Shown: in pieces, positions 48,050-61,500 of the stretch
How positions within the stretch are numbered: position 1 is the first letter of the stretch
Layout of the letters: each line of letters starts with the position of its first letter
From: Buddleja alternifolia
Lineage: Eukaryota > Streptophyta > Magnoliopsida > Lamiales > Scrophulariaceae
Direction of reading: 5' to 3'
Assembly: GCA_019426215.1 (NCBI GenBank)
Contig: CM033397.1
Coordinates: 30,444,480-30,508,479 of the forward strand
DNA: 64,000 nt
Notes under the pieces: model-generated
Told to the model about the DNA's origin: nothing
Databases searched by the model: none
What the model saw: only the letters and a program-made list of their open reading frames with translations
Made by a program: the position numbers and the translations under genes

Positions 48050-49680
48050 GAGCCTACTATTTACGTTCCCATATAGGCCCATATTCCAGGTGCCCCCTTT
48101 TGAACATAGCTCCTACTCATGGGTTTTGGTGAAAGGGGTTTGCCATGTTATCGTCGAGTTGACTTGTTCTACTCGAATGTCGCCTCTGATAAATAATCTC
48201 TCAACTTATTCATTTTGCCAATAGGTATGTATAGATAGCAGGTGAGACCTTCGCTCTTTTCCTAGAGCTTGCTCCTCATCAACAATCATGGTACATATGT
48301 ACTTTGATTTTGATCGGTAGAACCTCATCTTTACCAGAAGATAGGTTCACATATCCAAACATCCTTTTTCGCCGCATCCTTATCGGCGATTCATTCAATG
48401 GTAGAGCCAGCCTTAGTCTTTTCTCAAGAGATGTTTTCAGCTTTTACTCTTTCATTTGGCATAAAATAAATCCATCGTCATCTCTTAAATCCATCGAATT
48501 AAGACTAGCGAGGTTCGAATTTTCCCATGTTGTTTACCAACAAACAACAACACCATTCTAATTCATCTTGGATCTTTTTGGGGTTTCACTCAATACACTA
48601 GATGTATTGGTCAAAACTCATAGATTTCCATGCACCCATTGGTTATACTTTGCAGGAAGAACCCCCCTTTGATTTTTCCATGTTGAACCTCGTCAACATT
48701 TCATCTATGTATTTGGACAGAGAGAGTTGCGGCAACCTAATGGACCGTATATATTTTTATATTGTGCAATTAGGATGCCCTTCCCTTTTAAGTTCATTTG
48801 AAAAATTGAGTTGATGACCACATGTATGTTTTTAGATAACAAATCTACGTTACCCATATAACATTGTCAAAATAGAATATTAATAAGCCAATTGTATTCC
48901 CATTAACCCTTAGAATGCAATTTCTTAATAAGACTCAATCCATAGATTGATCTTTGGAGCTTGTACATCTTATATTGGCTCCCACTATTTGTCATGACCT
49001 CTTGACTTTCGTTATATCCGTCGAATGTCTTTCTCAAGACTAAAGGGCATGGAACTTGTGTTTATAGGTTTACTATTTATCTTCTTTAACCGCCAGTGGT
49101 GTTTATGTTTATCAAGTTTTCAGGTTCCATTATTATCCTAGTTCTTTCATAAAAGAACTTCTTCACTTTGAAGGTATGATCTTATGAAATGATCTATATC
49201 ATTTCAAGGCATAATGGACATGGTATCCTTAAGACGTTTTTAAGGATGCTCGTAAACTCGGACAAGAAGATCATTAATCCTCATTGCCTCCCACTATTTG
49301 CTTGGCATAAGCAATGCCTCTCACATCCTCGATGTGTGTGATTTTTCTCATGTCTCATCTTATATGATCCTTTTTGGTTTACATTTACCATTACTCTATT
49401 TCAAATAGATTAATATGCTTGCCTTTAGTTCAATACCCTAGCGGCTAGATTAATACGTACATTTGTTGTGTCATATAGGCTAAATGATATGAAGATAGTT
49501 TCCAAAGCATGTTACAAGAATTAATTTTAGAACTAAAATAATAAAACCAATTTTCATAAAATCATTGCCCATAAACCAAGGCGGAGTAAACATGGTTCAC
49601 AAATCAGTTCAAAAACATAACAAAATATTCGTCAAAACATTGTCTCATATGAAAAAAAAACGTAAGGTAAATGATTCTTC
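48050..49680 (-). pseudogene. Outer copia pol remnant (reverse transcriptase fragments)
   Basis: Minus-strand fragments recall the copia RT: a YKLQRSIYG-like segment (about 48955-48985) corresponding to KLQRSIYGLKQASRSW of the family, then FNMEKSKGG (about 48675) and neighbouring pieces in shifted frames. Most of pol, including protease and integrase, is missing or unrecognisable. Confidence 0.55.
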
Positions 49681-50650
49681 TCTTAAAGCCTAAGCAGCGA
49701 TAAATGCTCCATCATCATTTTCAGGATCATCACTTTGTCCCGTGATTTTCTTCACTGCCTGCAAGCCATTGCAAAGGTTAGTACCTCTACAACGTCATAA
49801 CACCTAAAAAGCACAATTAACTAACAAGTTTACTTAACAACAAATGTACCTTCCTTGCGCTTGCGAGGAGACTCTTGACATTGATCTTTCCAGTGTCCCT
49901 TCTTCTCACAGTAAAAACAATTCCCAAAGGCCCTTTGGCTTTCTTTAAATCGCCATTTGCTTGCATTTTGTTGCCTTTCTTCTTCCCCATTGCCTTGCCT
50001 TTTCCAAAGGCAGGAGATGAAGAAGTGTCAGCAAGTAATACAGGTTTCACCTTCTTGACCATCGCCTTAGCAGTGCGCAACATGTCCAACAACTCAGGAA
50101 AAGTGGCAACTAGCTGGTTTATGTTGAAATTAACTACTAACTGATCGTAGACAGGAGAGAGAGAGACCGAAGCACTAAATCAATAGCCAAGTCAGTATTC
50201 ACCGGCACCTCCATTTTGTTGAGCTTGTTCACCAAGTCAATCATTCTCAATACATAGTCGGTGACCAACGTTCCTTCAGCCATGGGAGCTCCAAATAGCT
50301 CGCGAGAGATGGCATACTTTTCACGGAGCGTCTTAACACAATACAGATCCTCCAACGCATTGACAATCTCTAATGCATGTTCTACAGTCTTAGACTACCT
50401 CTGCAACTCATTAGTCATGGAGGCCAGAATGAGACAACGCGTGTAGATATCATCTTTGCGCCATTTCTCATGCGCATCTCAAGTAGCCCTTAAAGCGCTC
50501 ACCTCAGGGGCAGACTTAATAAGCTGGGTCAACATACAGTCATAGTTTTCGGATTGCAGCACAATTATAAGATTGCGGTACCAGTCATGGAAGTTCGCGC
50601 CCGTTAGCTCATTAGACTCAAGTATTTCCGAGAGTGTAGTTTTAGCTATT
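49680..50650 (-). pseudogene. Outer copia gag
   Basis: Minus strand: a UBN2-type gag domain with REKYAISRELFGAPMAEGT (about 50255-50320) and RMIDLVNKLNKMEVPVN, then a basic linker (GKGKAMGKKKGNK, about 49990), then a zinc knuckle CFYCEKKGHWKDQC (about 49878-49919) in a shifted frame. Stops and a frameshift make it inactive. Confidence 0.75.
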
Positions 50651-52741
50651 TAGTCTGTTACTTTGTGAAAACGAAAAACATTAGCATTCAATCCTATATC
50701 ATATCCACATAAAATCATAGAACTTTTAATTTCATGTGTGCTCCCACTGCTTATTGAATTCCATCACCCCACTGACGGAAGACAGGAAATATAACTACTT
50801 CCAGCAAGCTCGAGCGCCAAATTCCCTATGCCTCATTCTACGACTCGTGAGACAGTGGGCAGTAACATTTGATCATGCACGATGGCCCCGTCCACTCTAC
50901 AAGTGGTTCTCGAGATATTTACCTCACATTTCATGTATATCCCAAGAACATGATTCAACCATACACTAGTTGTGGTTAAGTCCGACCCGTTAAATTCTCA
51001 TAGCATAACAGTAGCTAGGTGGTCCCACGACTCATGGACGATTCCTTAGCAAAACTGAAACCCATGTGCATTTCTAGTTGACCTACTTGTCCAATAAAAG
51101 GCCTAGTTGCGAGATTAGTACCTTTAATCTTGCCACCATTCCACAACTCGTGAGACAATGATGATAAGCCTCGGGTTATTTCTTCTTACATCTCATGATG
51201 AAAGGTTTTGGATCTAATCAGAAACCTCCGGGTCCCCGATTTTTCTATTTATGGACTTAATATTTTAATATGGGGTTTTCACATGTAAGCTCTCACCATT
51301 TTCAGTTATTTATCTTTTTTAGATGATCATGCAGCACAGTACATCATATATAAGAAACATACAATAAATAACAAGGAGCATCCTATATATAAAGTGGTAA
51401 ATGTGATTCTAGTCAAGCCAACCTAAAACACCCTGAGCCATCAAGGTACTGAACAATCTAATCAAAGGACCCAGACCCTGCACTAAGGTCTTCACAGCTT
51501 CTCAAGCTTGAACGTCTCCATCTTTGTCTTCAAATTAAAACAATACATTTGAAAAGAAACTTCACCGTCTCATGTATATAAACTGATGAAAACATGGCAC
51601 ACATGCCTTAAATTATAAAACAACTAGTCTATGGCTCAATCCGGATCACCATATAATCACATAACACATGCTCTCATCAGGCATTTATAATCATAAATTT
51701 ACTGTCTTTAATTAAGGATAATCTAATTAAATTAGTGGACCAACTAATTATTATCCAAAAACAAATTTTAGAAAATCCCATGAAAAATCATAATTTTTTA
51801 CTAATCTGAAAATTAATTAAATTTCCAAAATTCTAATATTATTCAATTCAAAGAATCAATTAGTATCATAAATTAATTTCCCAAGAATCAACTAATAAAT
51901 TCATGATTTGAAAAACCTATGCAAAAGCACACTTTTTCATTTAATCTGAAAATGCCCAAATTCAAAAGATCATTAATTTACTTAATTACTAAAATCCATA
52001 AAATACCAATTTTATTCATTCTCGGAATTGAAATAAAAATTCATAATCTTTGATGAAATTAACGAAATACCAATTTTATTTAGACTTCAAAATTTAACTA
52101 AAAGCCCATATTTTTTAGAAGTCCATTTTTAGGCCCAAGCCCAAAAATATATTCAATTGCAATTTAGTCCCAAAAATAAAATTACAAAATGATCACAAAG
52201 GGACAAATTGCAATTTACATAAGTTGGAAAAACACTAGGGTCTAAAACCCTATGTGGGCCGCCGCCATTACAGAGGTCCCGTCTCTGATTCAGTAGAGCA
52301 GCGGTCATGCTGTCTCGAGGTCCTATCATTGTCGCACACGGGGGCACTACCAACAGCGTCGCCTGCAATGGCATGCGAACAGTGAGCTTTCTATTCACCG
52401 CCCCAACGTACACCGCCGCTGTCCTTCGACAGTTGCATTTACGGGCGCACCCACGGCAATGTGCAAACGCAGTCACGGGTTCAAATTCGTACTTCCACCC
52501 ACGAACTTGAACATGGTGTTTTTCAACCATTCGAATAAAAAAAGCAACAATCTAAGTTTTTCAAAACATAATTTTTAAGATTTCGACAAAATCCATTCTT
52601 CAGATACAAATAAATTTTCAGATTTTAATAACCTTAATCAGTCCAGAAATTAAATCAGAAATCCAATTCAATTAACATGTAATAAAACAAAATTATACCA
52701 CATAAACATAGATAAAAGAATACGAGCCATGTCAAAACCTT
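50651..52741 (-). other. Outer copia leader between primer site and gag
   Basis: About 2.1 kb with no recognised gene. There is a GC-richer patch at 52250-52510 with short open frames on both strands. Unusually long for a copia leader, so it may hide another old insertion. Confidence 0.35.
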
Positions 52742-52754
52742 GGCTCTGATACCA
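52742..52754 (-). other. Primer binding site of the outer copia element
   Basis: The minus strand reads TGGTATCAGAGCC (initiator tRNA-Met type), one base from the LTR end '..gatctcaaca'. Confidence 0.8.
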
Positions 52755-52755
52755 A

Positions 52756-52980
52756 TGTTGAGATCGGTGGACAACCCAGGGGACGCTAATCGCAGCGGAA
52801 GCATGGAATTTAAAATCTTAACGCGAAGCATCCCCTAAACAAGGCTAGGCAGAAATTGTAGCATCAGATTCAAAACTAAATCACTAGAGATAAGTTTACT
52901 CGTATTTACTTTTTGAAGAATAGATCTGCAACAATCTTTTATACAACTCCCTGTTTCAATTTTTAGGATTGATTTGCTCT
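52756..52980 (-). repeat. 5' LTR of the outer copia element, truncated
   Basis: Aligns with 30022-30238. At 52981 the match stops and Athila-like interior sequence begins. Confidence 0.7.
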
Positions 52981-54490
52981 AGCACCCCAAGTGTTGCTCG
53001 AAGTAGGCTGCTAAATCAATAATGATATTGATCTTGGAAGTTGAAGCTTGTTGTGCTTCCCTCTTTAACCTATGAAACGTCCTCTCCATTCCCAGATTAA
53101 ATGGTAAATCATGAGAGGATCATAACATAAACAAAAATTACCAACAAAAATAAATATAAAAGCACAAGTAATATAACAATTCAACTAATCAAAACACTCT
53201 CCGGCAACAGCGCCAAAATTTAATGCATGTCGTAGCACACCAATACTATTATTTAATTTACCTTGGTACTCAACTGTGAAAGTGGTAAGTAATGGTCGAA
53301 TCCAAGAGAGTGTTTGTCAAAATATAATTATTAGAAACTTGTGAAAGCGAAATAAAGGAGGGGGGATTAGTTGTAATTATACGATAACTAAATGCAAACG
53401 AAAAATAAAGTAAGGAATTAAACATGAGATTTAAGCAATAAAGGAGAAACCTGGTCAATTGTAAATACCCATCATATTTTTGATTTGATCATAGATACAT
53501 AAAATTAATTCTAATCAAGTGGCCAATTAAAAGAAACAATGATAGCATATAAACCTCTTGCTCTTTTCTTAAGTGTAATTTGCCAATGGATAGACAATCG
53601 ATAAATACTAACTCCAAAAACGCATCTAGAAACTAGGCTTTCGATTAATTTAAGGAGAAACATTAATCACAAAAAAGAGAGTTGACATCAAGTGTTAATC
53701 CACCTAGCATGCATTAAACCTAATGACATTGATTTTCCCCCAAGGACCTAATATCAAACAATCATCAATATTAATCCCTAGTTGCTATTAAATAAGGCCC
53801 TAATTAGCAACTGAACCTTAACTAACAATGGATTAAAGAAACACAATAACAAAGTGTACATCTAAGTCAAGCATTCCATCAAACACGAAACATGTAATCA
53901 ATAAAATCAAATACTCAATTAGAAAAATAGATTAAGAACAAACCTCATAAAATAAGATAATGAATTCAAATTACAATTGTTTGGTTGAGGTTTTTAGCCT
54001 CTAAATGACATTTTCAATACTAAAATCATCTAAAAATGTGAAAAAATATAAAGTAGAACAAGACTTGAGGGTGAAGATCATCTAAAATAGGTTAAAAACC
54101 TATTTATAGAGCTAAAAATGGACCAAAATTGCAAAGGCTCGCGCAGCGTGAGTGGGCCGAAACAGCTTTACTCATGCTGCAGTGAGCATTTTATCTCGTT
54201 ACAGCGCGAGCATACAGTAGCTTATATTCCCTCGTTCTGTAGTGAGCATTTTTGCTCAATATGGCACGTCTAGATAAATTGGCTCTATTTCTCTCTATAG
54301 ACATCGGATTGAGACACTTCAAGCTTTTGTAGAAGGTAAGACATAAATCTACAACTCTTAAGAAGGGTCTAGTAATAAATTCATCCATTAAAAGATATGT
54401 AAAATCTATTACAAAATGAGCCTTCATTTTGATCTTTCACTTTGTTCACTTCCATTGTCTTCGTTTGCCTTCTATTAGATATTTTTGTGA
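52981..54490 (-). mobile_element. Athila-like gypsy 5' LTR with a tRNA-Asp primer site, truncated
   Basis: The minus strand reads TGGCGCTGTTGCCGGAGA (53198-53215), matching the complement of the tRNA-Asp 3' end apart from a couple of changes. This primer type is characteristic of Athila-like gypsy elements. The LTR would extend from about 53224 to at least 54490. Its distal part (54058-54485) recurs at 21550-21990. Only about 220 bp of interior remains (52981-53197). Confidence 0.6.
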
Positions 54491-55390
54491 TAGTGTTAGG
54501 TACCCGGAGAGCCATCTAGTGGCTTGACCAATAGATTGTAATCACTATGATAATCTCTTTAATAATATATCAAATTTGTTTTGTCAATCGTTTCTTTACC
54601 GCATATACTTTTATTAGTTAAGAGAAAGATCCATGGATCAATTATAGCTAGGGTAGTAGTCGAGCATGAGATAAGTGGCGGTTGTGGAATGCTCTCGATG
54701 GTTGAGATCCTAAAAACCTATTCCAAGTCATTGAGACTGTGAGATATGGGAGATCATAGTCTCGTCAAGACTTGTTTGTGTATGACATTCTCATGGGAGA
54801 GTGCCTTGTTCCATGGGAAATGACCAAGGTGTCAGTTATTTGGGTGAGTATGAAATTGAACAACCCCGCTATGAATCCTTGTTGGTTTGGTATCGAACTT
54901 GGAATCCAACGGTTATGTAGGTGTGAGATTAGTCCTCTGACCTGTGGTGTCATGGTTGGGATGTGTGCTGCCCACTGCACTTTGATATATCTCATGATTC
55001 CAAGAGAATCACTAAATGGGATATGTTGGGTGTAGTCTGGTCGTATGATGGAATAAATAATATTAGATACACGATCCATCCATGGTTGGCTGCATGGTAT
55101 TTCCTATGTTGTTGTGTAAGCTGAGTTATCGATAAAAAACTCTGGCCAAAGCGAAGTCTTAAAAGAGGGAGTGTGATCCCTGCTTAGAAGACCAGATCAT
55201 TGGTGTTCCAACACAGTCATAGTTTCCAAGTTATAAGGGTTTTAACTGGCACCAAATCATAGACTACAAACGGGAAAAAGATTGAAAGGAATATTCGACT
55301 CACTTGAAAATCGTAACCTGGAGAGGTTTGTTGTTTATCGTTAATATCTAAGAAATCATGGCGACATTGCTAGACACGATGCAGAGGCGA
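54491..55390 (+). repeat. Inverted partial copy of the outer copia LTR
   Basis: Starts 'gtgatagtgttaggtacccg' and runs parallel to the reverse complement of 48030-47260. Shared blocks include 'aacacagtcatagtttccaa', 'cgggaaaaagat' and 'atcgtaacctgga'. It is a separate, plus-oriented member of the same family and is broken at about 55390. Confidence 0.65.
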
Positions 55391-56404
55391 ATTCATAACA
55401 GCGGTGGTAGATTTGTGTTGCCGGACGGGTAGACACGATGCCAGTGGGAGCAGTTGCAGTGCCGAGGGCAGATCCGTATAGCCGGAGGTCAAGGGGCTAC
55501 ACTCGTGTTGCCAAGAGGGCGGAAGAACGAGCAAGCCAGGGACCGGGGAGGCAGAGTTTCGGAGGCATGACCACGTGGAGATTTACCATGAAGGCGGGAT
55601 ACGGGGCCAAGAGGGGGTTGACCGTGGAGCTGTAAGTCATGGGGGCAGAACGCGAAGCCGGGTTAGGCAGATTCACGGAGCCGGGGCAGGATGCGGAACC
55701 AGGTAGGCAGATTCGCAGAGCCGGGGTTTTGTTGGCGGATGGATCAGACATAGCTTGTGCAGTGGGAGCATTAAGAAAATATGTAGGGGATCTGAGTTGC
55801 CATTGGAAAACCAAAGTATTGGCGGATGGATGAGACATAGCTCATGCAGTAGGCAGGGAGCAGATATGTAGGAAGATTCGAGATACCCAATGGTAAGTCC
55901 TTGGTGTAAGGATGTCATAAGACGGGTTGACCAAGGCGGGAAAGTCCTTGGTGTAAGGATGTCGTAAGACGGGTTGACCAAGGCGGGAAAATCCTTGGTG
56001 TAAGGATGTCGTGAGACGGGTTGACCAAGGTGGTTCCTCCAGTGAGGAGGATGATTGAGAGCAACAGAAGTTGTGGAGTTGTGAGACATGTTCCGGGTCT
56101 TGGAAGTAACCTATATCCGGGGGTCAATTGGACCGAGATGGATATGCCGCGGTATTCAAGAGTTGGCTGATCACCAAAAGGAATAGGGCAGTGGCGAGGG
56201 TTCAAAGAAGGGGAACAAGGTTCACAAAGAAAGTCCGTCAAGTGGGAGCACTGGGGACGGATGAATTGATGAGACATGGAGATGTCTCAGATTTGATCTC
56301 CATGGTGTTTGGGGATGTGCCAACTAGATTGATGCACTTGGGAAAAGTGAAGGGATGATTCGAGTTGAGTTCGGGTTATTTTGATCAGTCTCCAAGTGGG
56401 AGAT
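55391..56404 (+). other. Copia interior end, GC-rich, with polypurine tract
   Basis: An unusually GC-rich block for this window. It has repeated phrases ('ggcggatggat.agacatag', 55733 and 55821) and a 47-bp triplicate (55891-56037). It ends in the tract 'ccaagtgggaga' (56391-56403), the copia 3' signature. Open frames on both strands are short and unlike known proteins, so I read it as the non-coding 3' part of a copia element. Confidence 0.5.
55891..56037. repeat. 47-bp tandem repeat, three copies
   Basis: 'tccttggtgtaaggatgtc' starts at 55898, 55945 and 55992, each followed by 'agacgggttgaccaagg'. Units are nearly identical. Confidence 0.9.
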
Positions 56405-56645
56405 TGATGGGTTTGGTGGAGTCGGATCAAAATAAGGTCAAGAAGAGGAGCCAAAATAGATCCAAGAAGAGTCGGGGTTGACTGGGATCGCAAAAGAAAT
56501 AAAGATGTAGTCTAGGTTGGCTCGTGGATGTAGGCAAGTTATGCAGAACCACGTTAAATCTTCGTGTTCGTTATCTTCATATTTAGGCTTAGATTTTATT
56601 GTTTTCTTGTTTATTCTTCGTGCTCTGGTGCTACCATCCCTAACA
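56405..56645 (+). repeat. Copia 3' LTR, about 241 bp
   Basis: TGATGGGTTTGG..CATCCCTAACA, directly after the polypurine tract. The sequence 'gcagaaccacgttaaatctt' and 'cgtgctctggtgctaccatcc' is typical of short copia LTRs. No 5' LTR partner is in the window. Confidence 0.65.
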
Positions 56646-58080
56646 AATAGCAATCTCGGTCCTCAAATTGGAAATACTGGCTTCTTTCTTACATATATCT
56701 ATAAATATTTATTATGCATATAACTGTTATATTTGATAATATAAGTAAATATGTACGTGTTTGTTTTTTTTTTTTGGTAGTTTAAATGTGTACGTGTAAG
56801 TGTGTATACAATTTAAAAACACACACACACACACACATACACACACATATATATAAATGTATTTATTATATTTTATATTGATTTATTCACATGACAATAT
56901 AGATAAATATATATAAGCATATGTTAGATTAATACACATATACAAATATAGTATATATATGTATGCTAATTATAATTTTATTTGCTAAGCATATATATTT
57001 TGTAAATATATGTATTTATGTATATAAATAAGTACGTATTTTTGCTTCAATCTATATTTTCAAATATTTTATTTTTTTATAGGAAAAATGTGCACTAGTC
57101 ATTATTAAAGTGAAATATTTTCATAAATATACAATATTCAAAACAGATATTGAAAGATGGAATAATATCTCCTGCGTTTCGAACAATTATATCGCTTCTT
57201 CTTTTAAGAAAATCAATGTATTTTTGTACTTCAATATTTAATTTTCACAGAACCTCAAGAACCTGATGGTAGATGCTCTACATAAAGGAGACATTTTGAC
57301 CACATTAAATATATTGAAGGCGTCCTACCCAAATGTAGAAATTTATGTTATTAAAAATGGATAATTACTAAAAAAAACCCATTAAAGATATATTTTTCTT
57401 TTCAAAAAACACATAACAATTTTTCAACCTAAAATGCATTTATCTCAAACTCTTCATTCATCAATATCCAAAAAATAAAGGTTATCAATATTTTAACCAA
57501 TTCCTTTAATATATATCAATTACCTAATTAATTTTTAATTTTTATAATTTGTTGTATCTTAAAAAAAGTATATTTAAGTTAACTGACATGTTAAGCTTAA
57601 AAATGACACATAAAATTTTTATCTCTAAGAATTGAAAAAGTAAAAACTTTATTACATGATTTTATTTGATTGAGAAATCAAAACTAAAAAGATTTTGTAT
57701 TAAAAGGAACCTACTGATTAATTTTTAACCTAAATGACCAGGGTAAATTGATCAAGAAAATAATTAACCATATTTTCAAATGAAATTTGTAAATGAGTAT
57801 GTGGTAAAAATATTTTCATGATTGTTTTTAATATAAAAATTTATTTTAAGGTTTTTTAGTAATTTTTCCTAAAAATTAGGGTAGTCTAGTTAAGGATTTC
57901 AAGTGTGAATTTCATTCCTTATTATATATCCATTAACCAAGTATTAAAAAAATTAATTTATTTTCCTATGTAATTTCCAAGACACAACCTAACACTGTTA
58001 TATGATCGGATCGCTTAAAATTGAACTATTAAATACCTGATTTCCTATTTAAATGACATTCTCTACAAACAAACAAAGAT
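56646..58080. other. AT-rich intergenic sequence
   Basis: No gene. (CA)n at 56820-56846, TA-rich stretches to about 57060, then plain AT-rich sequence. Confidence 0.45.
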
Positions 58081-58217
58081 TAGAAGTATAAATACTTCAT
58101 GTTTGTTCGGAGTAGAATTATTGTGATTCTTGCTTCATGTGGACATTAATTTTCTTTGGCATTTTTTAACCGTCAGAACTAATGCTGCACATTTTAGTAT
58201 TTTGTGGACTATTTCTG

Positions 58218-58285
58218 TTGAGCTCATAAAGCTCGGGAACACTTTTGTGGACTCTTTCAAGCTCATAAAGCTCGGGACTACTTTT
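58218..58285. repeat. 42-bp imperfect tandem duplication
   Basis: 'agctcataaagctcggga' at 58219 and 58261, about 0.35 kb past the 3' end of glucanase gene 2. Confidence 0.7.
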
Positions 58286-58473
58286 GCAACACCCCTATTC
58301 TGTAAAATCAAAAGTGCAATTTTTCCAAGCGAATTTAGGGTTGCGAGTTGGGTCAAAGGTCCAATTGACCCAACTCATAAAAAACACGTGAATCTTTTTA
58401 TGTGACTGATATTCTGCATTAGATGGGGCATTTTGGTAATTGGGTCATCTTATTAAATTTAGGCATATCAATA

Positions 58474-58479
58474 TTTATT
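58474..58479 (-). terminator. Putative poly(A) signal of glucanase gene 2
   Basis: AATAAA on the minus strand, about 120 bp past the stop, in a 3' flank alignable to that of gene 1. Confidence 0.4.
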
Positions 58480-58596
58480 CCCATTATTGCATTAGTTAAT
58501 TTCAGACAAACCATAGTATCCGTTATTCAAAAACATATGAGTAGAACTATGGAGCACTGTCCTTATTTAGTGAACACACTTTTTTATATATTCCAT

Positions 58597-61500
58597 CTAA
58601 TTAAAACTGATTGGATACTTAGGTTGTCCGCTGGCCCGAAAGATCCCAAAATTCCTCTCAATCTCAGGGTTCTTCTGATTTTCATCAAACATAGCAAAAA
58701 TATATGTCTCTATAGCCCGTCCTGGCCTTCTTGGGGTCCCATCTCTCGCACGCCGAATCAAGTTCGTGTTATAAAGCCTGGAATTCTCAACAGTCGCCAC
58801 GGAGGATCCGGCCGACGGCCAGCCACTCTCCGACACCACAATCTGCACATTTTGCCCGCCGCTCCTTTCCACCGCAGCATACATAGCATCCAATATAGCA
58901 TAGAAAAGATTCTGATACGTGACCCCACCTGGAACGACAATGCCATTGGATGTAAAAAGCGCATATTGGAGGTTAATATCCCTTGGATTGCCGATGTAAG
59001 AAAAATACGGGTATATGTTGGCAAGTAACGGTGCACCCGTACTTGCTAAAAACCTAATGATCGGGCTGAGGTATCCGTTAACATCTGATCTAAAAGCCCC
59101 GTTTGCTGGCGGGTAGGAAGTTCCGAGAAGGCCTGTTTCAACGGCAGTTGAAACCCTGATTCGGTTTCCAAGGCCAGCTGCAGAAATGGCATTGTATATA
59201 TTCCGAAGAGCCGGGAGGACAAAATTGACATACTGAGATGTGTCTTGTCTCAAAGGGCTGACTTCATTTCCGACAGCAATGTACCTGAATCTGACATTTG
59301 GATAGTTTCTTACGTTATTTTGGACCCAAGTATTTGCATTGGCCTGGTTAGAAGCGAGCCTTTGGAGGTCGGTGTTCGGGACGCCTAGGATGAGCTCAAT
59401 ATTTGAGCCTCCAAGAGCTTGGAGAGTGGGTTGGTGAGGATCGTAGATTCTCATTCTTCGGATGTTGTTTCGATTGTATAGAGATACAACTTGTGACGGT
59501 GATGGTAATTGGTTCCCGAGTCTACCGTAACACACGCCTGTCTGAGCCACTGCATTGTAATGAACGTATAAGAGATCATATGATAAAATAGAGGTAGGAA
59601 TTGTTACATTACATCTATCTATTCATCTATCTATCTATTTTCTATTATAAAAGTACGAGTTGATTTTTTGATATTTTTTATATATTTAAAATATCCCTAT
59701 GGAATTCAGTTTTTTATTAGCAAAAGAGTCCAAAACAAGTAATAAAAACAAGTTTTATAAATTTACAACAATAAGAAGTATAACTAAATTAGGACTCAAT
59801 AATGAAATTACACCTAGATAAGGTTATTTTTTTATATTTATTAATTAAGAATAATATAGGAAATCAAATATCCCTAACATGCACACATACATTACCGAAA
59901 ATCACAAACAAATTCATATTTAATATTAAATTCCATGAAATAGGAATGGATATTTCAATAATTTCTTAATATTTTTCTTTAAGTCAGGATTAATATGAAT
60001 GAAAAAGCCAAGCATAAATTTAAGTTTGGCAACTCATTTTGCACAAATTCTGGAATCCTAACTATTGTGATATAAAATTTTTGGAACTTTTGACGTACCT
60101 AAAATATGTAATTCAACTTTTAATGGTGAAAAATCAAATATAAATAATAAAAACAAATTTTGAATTAGGAGTGTACATAAATCCGTTCGAACTACTAAAA
60201 CCGAGTTGATTTGCCCGAAAAATGCGAATTTAAATTTTTTAAGTAATTAGGGACAATTTGATATACTCACCACTTTCGGGTCGAATAGTGAGCTTAATAA
60301 TTGTAACTCGCAATCCAAACACTATATATAAAACTTCGAAGAAATACATACATATATACTTTCTAACAAGAATGGTTTTATTCATACTTATATAAACCAA
60401 TTATATTTTATTTGGATGATTTTGGATAAAAAATTGAGTACCATGTTTGAGAACTTGTTTTTATTTTATTTGAATGAAAATTTTGATTTCGTAACAAAGG
60501 AAACAAATATATATGTATGATGAATTTATATAACAAATTATATTTATAATATTTGAGAGTTTTTAATCATTACAAATCATGACAATATATTTTCTATTTA
60601 GTAATATCTATTTGTTGTTGTTTCTTATCTCACCTACTCAATTTTTTTCAATTAAATCTACAATAATATTTATGTTCTTTAGTTTATTCCTAATTACTTG
60701 TAGCTAAAAATAAGTTGTAGGAGCTACAATGAAGATTCAAATATCCTCCAATACGTCTGCCAAAAACCTGAAACCCCTAACCCAAACCACTAAATTTGAA
60801 AAGATAATTATGAGTTAGTTTGATATTTTGTCAACTCGCACATGTCAAGTCGTGTTGAACTTTTTTCTTAAAAATCCCCGTACTCAACCGGGCACACCCC
60901 TATTTTAAATATCTACAACAATAAAGTGTATAGTTACAGTAGGACTATAATGGAAACACATTTAAACCATCGAAAGAGAACTCCTCCTGCGTTGTATTTG
61001 TTGCAAAGGTACAATATCTTCTAAATATCCTAAAATGATAAATTGTTTAACAACAAAATCCTAAAATGATAAAACGTATATCACTAATTCTGACCTGAGT
61101 TAAAACATAACACTGTTATAGTTTAAGCTCATGATTGTTATAATTCGGTTCTTTGAAGGACTCAAAATTGACTATGGTAGACTCCAAATTAGTTATTTTT
61201 AAAATGAGTTATATTTTTAATTCTCTCATTTATTTATTCTTTGATGAAGCAAATCCCTTGATAATTTTGGGAGTTTTTCACCTATTTGAATCGTGTTTTT
61301 GTATAGACTATAATTTATTCATCAAAAGAAAAGAAGAAGATAAAAAGCTTAATTTGCTTGAACTTGAGACAAAAAAATTTATATGAATATCGTTGTTAAC
61401 AATCAAATTTTTAAATAATTATATGAGTATTACGTTGATTGAGAAAATGGTATCATTACAAAAAGCATACAAAAAATAACTTACCAGAAAGACTTGGAAA

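Larger units (their letters stand above)
30022..52980 (-). mobile_element. Ty1/copia element with its 3' LTR split by a Sirevirus
   Basis: A minus-strand copia element. Its 3' LTR lies in two pieces (30022-30500 and 46326-48026), separated by the 15.8 kb element at 30501-46325. The polypurine tract is at 48034-48047, decayed pol and gag at 48050-50650, the primer site at 52742-52754, and a truncated 5' LTR at 52756-52980. The LTR ends are paired by the shared 'gatcggtggacaacc' sequence (30029 and 52762) and the following 200 bp. It had inserted into the Tat pol at 30022. The 5' LTR is cut at 52981 by Athila-like sequence. Confidence 0.7.

Noticed and set aside
55438..56358. Open frames on both strands in the GC-rich block
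   Set aside because: Short, overlapping on opposite strands, built on tandem repeats and resembling no protein family.
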